From Cenococcum geophilum 1.58 (taxonomy: Eukaryota; Ascomycota; Dothideomycetes; Gloniales; Gloniaceae), in NCBI GenBank assembly GCA_001692895.1, contig KV748182.1, forward strand, positions 1,616,341 to 1,680,340: a DNA stretch of 64,000 nucleotides, read 5' to 3'. The notes beneath the pieces were generated by a model that was given only the letters and a program-made list of their open reading frames with translations, was not told the DNA's origin and searched no databases. Of the stretch, positions 56,844-64,000 are shown piece after piece. Each line of letters begins with the position of its first letter. Position 1 is the stretch's first letter. The position numbers and the translations under genes are program-made.

Positions 56844-59298
56844 TTAGGTTACTTAATAATCCTTAAATAACCCTAGATAAAGCTATATAAGGTAACCATT
56901 AATTAAAATAACCTTAAGCTTCTATTTACCGCCTCCTATTATAAGTAGAAGTGCCTTATAATTTATTACTTAAACCTAAATCTAAAATCTAAGAAATTTA
57001 CTAGGATCCACTAGTTTAAAAATTCTATTAACGTCTACCTTATACCTAAGAAGTCTACCTAATTCCACTAACTTAGGAACACTACTAAATTCTACTAATA
57101 TAAGACTTCTATAACTGCCTACCCCGTATTTAAGGAATCTACTTAATTCTACTAACTCGGAAATTCTATTAAATTCCACTAGTATAGGATTTTTGCTAAC
57201 GTTTATTAAGGACTTAGAAATTATACTAAACTATATAAACTAATTCTAACTACTATACCGCCCTAAACTAAGCAGAAGCTTAAGCTTAATATATAAAAGT
57301 ACTAGAAGAATGTAACGTTTCCCGCCCCAACATCGCTATTTGGCCAAAAAGACACGGAGTGCTTGCGAACTTGTTCGCAAGCGCGGCGGGATCTAGTATA
57401 TGTACTCTTAAAAAGAACTAGTATTCTATTATAAAAAGGATACTTAAAGAACCTAAACCTATATCTAATACTAACTTTATACCTAACACTAGACCTAAAG
57501 CCAAATAAAAAACTATATAAGAACTATAAATAACTTAAGTAAGCTTAACACCCAAAATATCTATATAATTAGAGCTACTTCGCTAGCTTAACTTGCTAAA
57601 AACCTAAATATATAATCTTTACTATTATAATAGCCGATATTAAAAAAGCCTTAGCACTAAATAAGTATACTAACCCTACTATAAAAGTACTAGTAGAGTA
57701 TTATAAAAGCCTAAATATATTCTTATAAAAGGAAGCTAATAAGCTACTAAAACACTAACTATATAACTATATAACTATAAAATTATACTTAAAGAAGGAA
57801 AGTAGCCTAGATTTAGACCCTTATATAGAATATCCTAAAATAAACTCTAAGTACTATAAAAGTATTTAGATAAGAACCTAAGTAAAGGATTTATTAGAGC
57901 AAGCTCTTTACCTATAGCTATATTAGTAATCTTTATTAAAAAACCTAGTGGCAGTCTATACTTCTATATAAACTACTAAGCTTTTAACGCTATTACTATC
58001 AAGGACTAATATCCGATCCTATTAATATAAGAGACGCTAAACTAATTAAGTAAGGCCCGCTACTACATAAAGCTTAATATTATCTTTATATTTAACTACC
58101 TTTATATTATTAAAGGAGATAAATAGCTTACTATATTCTATACCTAGGATAGATTATTTAAATACTTAGTAATACTATTCGGCCTTATAAATACTTAAGC
58201 TCGTTGTAATATTACGTAAATAGTACTATATATCCCTATCTAGATATCCTTTATACTGCTTATATTAATAATATATTAATATATAGTAATAACCTAACTA
58301 AATATTAGAAATATATTAACCTTATTTTATAAGCCCTATATAAAGCTAGTCTATAATTAAATATAAATAAATATAAGTTTTATAAAATAGAAGTCCTATA
58401 CCTTAGACTTCTTATTTCTATAAATAGTATATAAATATCCCTAAAAAGGTTAAAGTAATTATAAACTAGTAAGAACCTAAGAACGTAAAAGACGTAAAAG
58501 CCTTTATAGGATTTACTAATTTCTACTAATAGTTTATTAATAACTTCTCCGCCTTAGTTTTAACCCTTATAGCTTTAACCTAAAGAATAAAGCCTTAATG
58601 TTTAATAAGGAATATAAAAAGGCCTTTACTTATCTAAAAGTTATATTTACTACTATACTTATACTCTAATACTATAACCTAAACTAAATAAGTATTATAA
58701 AAGCTAATTTATCCAACTATATTATTAAAGGTATTCTGTCTTAATATAATAAGAATAGAGTATTATACCCTATAGTATACTTCTTAAAATAATTAAGCCT
58801 AGCTAAATATAACTATAAAATCTATAATAAGGAACTACTAGCTATTATTAAATATTTTAAATAATAGCGACCCAAACTAGAAGACGCTAGATTTATAATT
58901 AAGGTCCTTAATAACTATAAAACAGCTAAGTTATTATTAGGCCCACTAATTAAAATATCTATCTTATTTCTAATTCTTAATTATATACCGCCTAAGTATC
59001 TAAGGTTAGAAGCCTAATATCCTAACCTAACGCTTATAAGAGATACTAGCACTAAAAAAAGTGCGCTTTTACTAAAATTAGATCCTATTTTACCCGAAAC
59101 TATTTTACCCTTTTACTAAAGATCTTATAATACACGTCTTTAAAATAATAGATTAATAAATTAAATAAATTATAATTAATAAATACTTAAATAATAAGTT
59201 TATCTAAGAGACGCTTAAGCTAATTTAAGATAGCGTTAGACGCTTTAAAAGGATCTCTTTAAGTAAATATAAAGCTTATAGAGACTGCTTATAACGTA
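56844..59298 (+). pseudogene. Gypsy-2 second copy: spacer, RT and RNase H
   Basis: Continues the + strand Gypsy-2 pol. The spacer 56980-57200 is built of repeated TCTACTAATTCCACTA-like units that give a false open frame on the minus strand. RT has AYINNILIYSNNLTK near 58255-58300, so YIDD is YINN. RNase H has AKYNYKIYNKELLAII near 58800-58850. The frame runs toward integrase until MITE Z copy 2 at 59299. Stops are TAG/TAA at Gln and Trp codons. Confidence 0.83.
57321..57390. other. Small GC-rich foldback insert
   Basis: CCCGCC (57321-57326) and GGCGGG (57385-57390) bracket a 70-bp unmutated core with a hairpin GCTTGCGAAC...GTTCGCAAGC (57361-57382). It is absent at the matching place of the first Gypsy-2 copy (around 9330-9370). 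AGTAC words lie outside at about 57299 and 57411. It may be a very small MITE. Confidence 0.5.
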
Positions 59299-59697
59299 GT
59301 TTATAAGCGAGCTAATAATCTCAAAACTTACCAAAAATTGGAAAAATCGCACTTTAATATCTCAACAACCACTAGGTAATAATTAATGCAAATTTAATAG
59401 CGGCCTATCAATGCAATAACTAACTTATATAGGAAGTATTGGAAATTTTATATAAGCGGAAGTAGGTTAAATAGNAAANNNNNNNNNNNNNNNNNNNNNN
59501 TTTNCTATTTAACCTACTTCCGCTTATATAANATTTCCAATACTTCCTATATAAGTTAGTTATTGCATTGATAGGCCGCTATTAAATTTGCATTAATTAT
59601 TACCTAGTGGTTGTTGAGATATTAAAGTGCGATTTTTCCAATTTTTGGTGAGTTTTGAGATTGTCAGCTCGCTTGTATTGCCAGCTCGCTTATAAAC
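59299..59697. mobile_element. MITE Z, copy 2: near-perfect foldback with a gap in the loop
   Basis: Flanked by TA (59297-59298 and 59698-59699). The two arms (59299-59478 and 59501-59697) are almost identical inverted copies, apart from an extra CAAGCGAGCTG-type unit and a few bases in the right arm. The centre is 22 undetermined bases (59479-59500) plus single Ns at 59475, 59504 and 59532. The outer repeat has tandem AAGCGAGCTG units and AAAACTCACCAAAAATTGG, related to MITE Z copy 1. It sits in Gypsy-2 pol. Confidence 0.7.
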
Positions 59698-59699
59698 TA

Positions 59700-59849
59700 C
59701 ATTACTACTAAAACCGCCTAGTTATACCTAACTATAACGAACTTAAGCTTAAGCTCCTTAAATATATATATAATCTACTAGTAGCCAGCTACCTAGGCTA
59801 AGGAAAAACCCTAGAACTACTCTAATAGAAATACTACTATAGGAGGGTA
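59700..59849 (+). pseudogene. Gypsy-2 integrase zinc-binding fragment
   Basis: The + strand reads NRLVIPNYNELKLKLLKYIY, then VASYLG, then KTLELL, then KYYY. This is the HHCC domain at the start of a Gypsy integrase, with the His of AGHPG turned to Tyr. It ends where X copy 2 begins. Confidence 0.68.
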
Positions 59850-60261
59850 CAATCTCTCTCAAATAGGAAGTTACAATGTGGTTAGTTAATTAGTTAGTCG
59901 TAATTAGCTAGCAAAAAAGCAATTAGTAAAAAGGAAAGAAAAGAGTGTATTAAAGGAAAATTATTAGTCTATCGGTCCTATATAAGTTTTTAAAGACTTT
60001 AGGGCCCTAAACCGATCTATATAACTATAGAAGGCCTAGGCTCTCTTAAAGCCATACCTAATCTAAATATTAAATATAGGGGGCTAAATTACACCACTAC
60101 ATATCTCCTCTACTTAAGTCATTGTCCCCTAACAACCTCTAAAACTCCTTACTCCTCCCTATTTTTAAAATAACGGTATAACTAGCGACTGTATACGTTC
60201 TTTACCCTTACTATAAACCTAAGATAGTAAATAAGGAGACTCCGTTCTAGTTAAATAAAAC
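59850..60261 (-). pseudogene. X copy 2, first part
   Basis: Matches 34055-34475 with transition-type differences, beginning GGAGGGTACAATC. It joins Gypsy-2 at its left edge and is broken at 60261 by the hAT-type element. Function unknown, as for copy 1. Confidence 0.5.
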
Positions 60262-60559
60262 CAGCGTGGTTTTCAATAAGCGAAAATCCGGCCAATAAAA
60301 TATTGGCATTTGTCAATATTTGCAGTGTCAATATTAATATATTGGCAATAATTGGACAAAACTATTATAATGGAAATATACTATTTTAGAAATAAATATT
60401 AACTACCCCTAACTGCACCACAACTATACGCAATTAAAGCTCTATATCTCTAATATAGCCTCTTTACTCTGCTATATACATTATCTATAAGTAGCTAGTT
60501 ATATAATAGCTTTATAGTGGCGCAGTAGAAGGGTAGTTAGATTTTTTGCGACCCTACGT

Positions 60560-61340
60560 ATCCTACCAAAGCTCTGCAAAAGCTCTGCATGAAGCTCTAC
60601 TTAAAGCTCTACTCGGAGCTCTACTCAAAGCTTTACTCCAAACTCTGCTTAAAGCCCTATATAGAGCTCTAATGCTCTACTAACACGCAGCACTAATATA
60701 CTAGGAAGGTTCTACAATCGGCCGTATGAACGCCTATACAATTAATCGATCGATTAATTAATTACCTATATAAACGCCCCGTACGAGCGCCTATATAATC
60801 GTCTATACAAACGTCTCTACAAACGTCTCTATAAATGTCTGCACGAACGCCTGCACGAACGCCTATACAAAGCTCTGCTTAAAGCTCTATATAAAGCTCT
60901 TTACAAGGCCTTTAAAAACAAGCCTAAATACAAGGTCTATATAGAGAGAGCTCTATTAAAGCTCTACTCAAAGCTCTAACCAAGCTCTGCTCGAAGCTCT
61001 ATCGAAGCTCTGCTCAAAGCTCTGCACGAGGCTCTACTCAAAGCCCTATTAAAGCTCCACTTGAAGCTCTGCTCGAAGCTCTGCTCGAAGCTCTACACAA
61101 CACTCCACTCTAAGCTCTACTAACACGCAGCACTGATATACTAGGAAGACTCTATAATCGTCTATACAAACGGCTCTACAATTAATTGATTTATCAATTA
61201 ATTGCATATACGAACGCCTATACGAACGTCCATATAAACGCCCGTACGAACATCTGCACGCCGCACGTGGTTCTATATAAGGCTCTGCGCGAACCTCTAC
61301 ACAAAGCTCTACTAAAGCTCTACACAAGGCTCTGCCTAAA
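60560..61340. repeat. Minisatellite of AAGCTCTACTCA type
   Basis: Dozens of 12-bp units (AAGCTCTACTCA, AAGCTCTGCTCG and variants) in three blocks. They are separated by GCCTATACGAACG units and by two ~27-bp near-palindromes around ATTAATCGATCGATTAAT (60740) and ATTGATTTATCAATTAAT (61180). The minus-strand frame 61049-61327 is translated repeat, not a gene. Confidence 0.8.
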
Positions 61341-61349
61341 GCTTACCAC

Positions 61350-61425
61350 CCGCTGCGAAGCAGCCCCCGCGGGGCGGGGGGCTACGCAGTACAATGGAGG
61401 GATAGGATTTGCTTCGCAAATCCCT
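61350..61425. other. GC-rich patch in the hAT element
   Basis: A short GC-rich run with GAAGCAGCCCCCGCGG and the hairpin GGATTTGCTTCGCAAATCC at about 61408-61426. It contrasts sharply with its surroundings. No function assigned. Confidence 0.5.
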
Positions 61426-61686
61426 ACTAACTAGTATCTATAGGTTAAAAGTCTTTTTTTACTAGCAGTTAAATAACTCCTCTATATTAAAAAGTAATAA
61501 GTCTGCTTTAGAAGCCATAATATTTAATAATTTATCCGTACAATATTAAAGTTAAAATTTTAAAGGGGTGCTAAGAAGATCTGCAAATATTACAAATCTT
61601 GCCAATACTCGCCAATATTCGCTAATATTGATTAGTAACAATATTGATCAATCTAATTGGCAATATTGATATTGAAAACCACGCTG

Positions 61687-62412
61687 AATAAAACTACTCT
61701 TGTCCGCCTAGCGAGGCAGCATAAAAGGTATTAGACTAACGGCTCCTAGATAATATAGCTCTTTTACATTTTTCTATTTACTTAATTCTATCCTATAATT
61801 CTTTAGGTAACTCTATATAACTCTGCCTTTCTATAATAATAGGAGGCGCCCTACTTAGATCTACTGTAATAGTTAAAGGATTAATCCCATTATTAACACA
61901 GTAGAAGTATAAGCGGCTATTAAAGCGCTCTATTTTAGGTATATATATTAACTAAAACGCATTCTTATAGTTCTTAACAGCCCTAAGGCGGTAGGAATAT
62001 ATCTATCTCCTAACTTCGTTTCTATTACTATTAAGAAGAAGATTATAATCTTAAATTACCGCTAAAGAATCCCACTGTTATTTACCTAAAAGGGCATTAA
62101 ATAAGGCGCTGGCAGCTATAAGCTTAACTATAGTAGGGAAGCAATATAGGATTGCGCCGTAAAGATTAGTATATCTAAATGGCGTATAGGGCGGTGCTTT
62201 TAAGTCTTAGTAAGTATCTACTAGCTCTTCCTAGGTCCCTCCTTCTATAACCTTAAGGTTATTATAATTGTCTTAAATGCTAACAAATTATAGTAGTATT
62301 GTTTGCTAGGTCCTAGTTAAAGGTCCTTTTGCTCTATAAGAAAGGTAAGGCATAGTTATATACACGTCTCCTTTTATATATAGTTAAACCACCTAGTTAG
62401 TTATATACTTAA
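61687..62412 (-). pseudogene. X copy 2, second part
   Basis: Resumes after the hAT element at the base matching 34466 in copy 1 and can be followed to TTAGTTATATACTT, where similarity stops. Unmutated codons here (RVELVDTYRDLKA-like reading near 62240-62200, minus strand) help to read copy 1. Copy 1 continues about 180 bp further, so this copy is truncated. Confidence 0.5.
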
Positions 62413-62691
62413 GAAAGGAAAGTAGGCCTTATAGATTATATAGGCGACGCTCGCATTTTAGAAAACCAAGTCATTATATAGCTCTACTAATCGGCTTAAT
62501 ACCACGCTTTAACACCTTATTAATCCTTCCTCCATAGCTACCTTCTTCTAATTGGATATATAACTGGCGCTCTAGGAGCTCCAAAGCCTCATCCACACCA
62601 CGCCACCAACCAAATCACCAGATCCATCGCCAATGAAAATCGGCTCCAGCCAAACGCGCCAAATCGGCTCCAGTCCAAATAAATCACTGAA
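62413..62691. other. Host flank downstream of the HET fragment
   Basis: From about 62540 base use becomes ordinary, with many CA, TG and CG steps and no sign of RIP. It lies 3' of the HET coding fragment and is probably its untranslated and intergenic sequence. The direct repeat AATCGGCTCCAG occurs at about 62638 and 62663. Confidence 0.55.
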
Positions 62692-63030
62692 TTAAACCAA
62701 GTTGATCTTGAGCCACTTTCTGCGCATATTGGAGTGTGAGTCAACATTTTGGTTGTTAGAGTCCATCATGCCATGTGTGTAGCAGTCACTGACAAGTTCA
62801 AAAGATACGGACCCTGGGAGCGTCTTCTCTCCACTGCGCCTAAGTACAAATGGAGTTCGGCCACCCTTTATCAAATAAAGTTCGTCTCCTTTTCTCAGAC
62901 TTGCAGGTCCGAGGCCGATGTGCCCGTCACCGGTGATGAATACCCTACGGTTCAGGGTTGCTGGCATGATTAAGATGTCAATTAAAGCAATCTGGCGTTT
63001 AGTTGATAAGGACTCAAGTTTGGAGACATA
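62692..63030 (-). pseudogene. HET-domain protein, C-terminal fragment
   Basis: About 110 residues on the minus strand end at a natural stop (62692-62694). The order of motifs, LNRRVFITGDGHIGLGP, GDELYLIKGGRTPFVLR, then FELVSDCYTHGMMD, matches the C-terminal end of fungal HET (heterokaryon incompatibility) proteins. There a [RK]-x-F-x-T-x-x-G-x-x-GLGP strand block precedes a CYVHGIMDGE-like end. The N-terminal HET domain is missing: at about 63030 the frame runs into LTR1 sequence, and the open frame start at 63048 is in the LTR. This is the only non-repetitive host gene in the window, and it is not RIP-mutated. An intron just before the MPATLNRR segment is possible. Confidence 0.72.
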
Positions 63031-63040
63031 GTAGTAAATA

Positions 63041-63461
63041 TATAACAAAGCCTTATAGGAGATACTACGGTAGACTTGTTAATGGGCTAGGTATATAGGT
63101 TAAGGAATAGTTAACAATAATAATATAACTAGTAAAGTAGTTACCTAATAGATTAACTTTAATTATATTCTAAGATTTACTGTAAAGAAGAGAACTATCT
63201 AGGTAGGGACTGTAGTCCTTTAAATATATAATACTGCGCCTAAGAAATGTACTAAGTATATTAGTACGTTAGTACGTTAGTACGTTGCGTTCCTACGTTC
63301 CCACGTTTCTACGTTCCGAACTTACAACGTAACTAGCTATATAACTTAGCTACCCCTTATCCTATAGCTTAATTGGTTTTAGCGCCTTTTACACTATCTT
63401 AACTAACCCGTTTATATCTCTTCTTAGTAGTCGTACTACTGCCGATATAAGGTCTATAATA
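63041..63461 (-). repeat. LTR1 with 11 bp of internal sequence
   Basis: A 421-bp LTR1 copy from TATAACAAAGCC to GGTCTATAATA. The preceding AGTAGTAAATA equals the internal start beside the element A 5' LTR. It is therefore the stub of a deleted minus-strand element rather than a clean solo LTR. It separates the HET fragment from a LINE, and no matching target duplication is seen. Confidence 0.82.
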
Positions 63462-64000
63462 ATAGCCTTAGATAAAACGCCTTAAAGGCGAATAGAAGTT
63501 ACCTATAAGTTACTAAACTAACCAATACTATAAAGAGACTGATAATAGTATAATATAACTGCGGACACTTAAACTATAAAGTAATACGCCCTTTATTTAA
63601 CAGCTTAGACCTAAAAGAGTACTAAATAATAGCTTTATAAGAACTAGTATATAATAAGTAGATACGTAAAATATACTAACTAAAAGGATACTACCTCCTA
63701 TATAAACTAAACCTAGCTGCCTATATATGCTTTCTAGTTAGTTAACGCATTAATATATAGGTATAGAGCTACTATGATATTAGCCTTAATATAGATAAAC
63801 TATAAATAGCTACTAATAGGGGCCAAATTAGTATAATTAACGTCTATAGCCTAAAAGATAATAACCCCCAAATTGTTATATAGGGTCTACTTTAATAGGC
63901 TATTAACACAGCGAAAGGCGAGGTAATAGTCCTAGGGGACTTTAACGCATACTATATATTATAGGGAGGGCAGCAGGCCATAGTTAAAGTATAGGCGATA
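63462..64000 (+). pseudogene. LINE (Tad1-like) endonuclease domain, 5' part
   Basis: The + strand encodes an AP-type endonuclease of a non-LTR retrotransposon. It reads NCGHLNYKVIRPLF near 63555-63600, AL-x-ELVYNKQIRKIYQLKGYY near 63630-63690, and INVYSLKDNNP near 63838-63870. The strong block LGDFNAYYIL-x-GG is at 63932-63970 (GDFNAHH-x-WGG in intact copies). The order EN then RT, with no LTR, is that of LINEs such as fungal Tad1. The RT would lie beyond the window. Stops are at Gln and Trp codons. Confidence 0.8.

Larger units (their letters stand above)
51302..59849 (+). mobile_element. Gypsy-2 second copy, split by two DNA elements
   Basis: One + strand Gypsy-2 element can be followed through the 5' LTR (51302-51671), gag end and protease (51700-52702), RT and RNase H (56844-59298) and the integrase zinc domain (59700-59849). 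The break at 52702/56844 falls exactly where the first copy is continuous (around 15893/9692), so 52703-56843 is an insertion. The second break is MITE Z copy 2. The element ends at X copy 2, and no 3' LTR is present. Confidence 0.8.
60262..61686. mobile_element. Non-autonomous hAT-type element with minisatellite interior
   Basis: A 1425-bp element with inverted ends CAGCGTGGTTTTCAATA (60262-60278) and its complement (61670-61686). It has a perfect 8-bp target duplication AATAAAAC (60254-60261 and 61687-61694). X copy 1 gives the empty site (AATAAGAC). An 8-bp duplication and a CAG-type end are hallmarks of hAT elements. Subterminal regions are dense in CCAATATT/AATATTGG words, possible transposase sites. 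There is no transposase. The middle is a 12-bp minisatellite and a ~437-bp internal duplication (from 60681 and from 61118). Confidence 0.82.

Noticed and set aside
60560..61340. CRISPR-like array
   Set aside because: Short variable units without unique spacers; a eukaryotic minisatellite.
61049..61434. Open frames of 82-92 codons on both strands
   Set aside because: Translated minisatellite of the hAT-type element.

Overview
The window is an AT-rich, gene-poor block from a filamentous ascomycete genome, built almost entirely of mutated retrotransposons nested in one another. Paralogous copies differ mainly by C-to-T and G-to-A transitions. Nearly every in-frame stop is TAG or TAA at a former Gln or Trp codon, and conserved Cys, His and Asp residues have become Tyr and Asn. 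This is the signature of repeat-induced point mutation (RIP) at CpA, known from Pezizomycotina. The only host gene seen is the C-terminal end of a HET-domain (heterokaryon incompatibility) protein near 62.7-63.0 kb, which fits that group. I found no rRNA, tRNA, CRISPR array or intact cellular gene. Family names below are local labels.

Left block, 1-30660. The outermost layer is an LTR1-family Gypsy element on the + strand (copy C, resuming at 27027). Its RT is split by a minus-strand Gypsy-2 element whose 5' LTR is 26669-27026. Gypsy-2 is itself split three times: by LTR1 element A (left edge to 7726), by Gypsy-3 copy 1 (9698-15887, target duplication GGTAG) and by LTR1 element B (16453-25703, target duplication CTTAC, inside the gag zinc knuckle). 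B carries a solo LTR (17910-18118) and a 1-kb non-LTR-like repeat R1 (19131-20128).

Middle block, 30661-51300. This holds a second R copy, a related family S (two copies), an unrecognised degenerate gene X, a small MITE, a long unrecognised coding remnant, an LTR1 fragment, and a Gypsy-4 pol split by Gypsy-3 copy 2 (39189-45456, target duplication CCTTA). Gypsy-3 copy 2 carries a copia-type solo LTR. Further LTR and MITE fragments follow.

Right block, 51302-64000. One + strand Gypsy-2 element (51302-59849) is opened by a 4.1-kb insertion with terminal inverted repeats. Inside that insertion is a nearly unmutated but rearranged Copia element (53005-55990, target duplication TTTTA), which contains a MITE. 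A foldback MITE with an assembly gap in its loop sits in the Gypsy-2 integrase. A second X copy follows, split by a hAT-type element (60262-61686, 8-bp target duplication) full of minisatellite. The HET fragment, another LTR1 copy and the endonuclease domain of a LINE close the window.

Nothing here forms a working pathway. The most interesting points are: a cysteine-rich ORF antisense to pol, kept at the same place in four LTR1 copies; a Tf1-like self-priming arrangement in Gypsy-3; a Copia element with a palindromic RT and an occupied/empty MITE site pair; and the R/S repeats with 13-14 bp target duplications.
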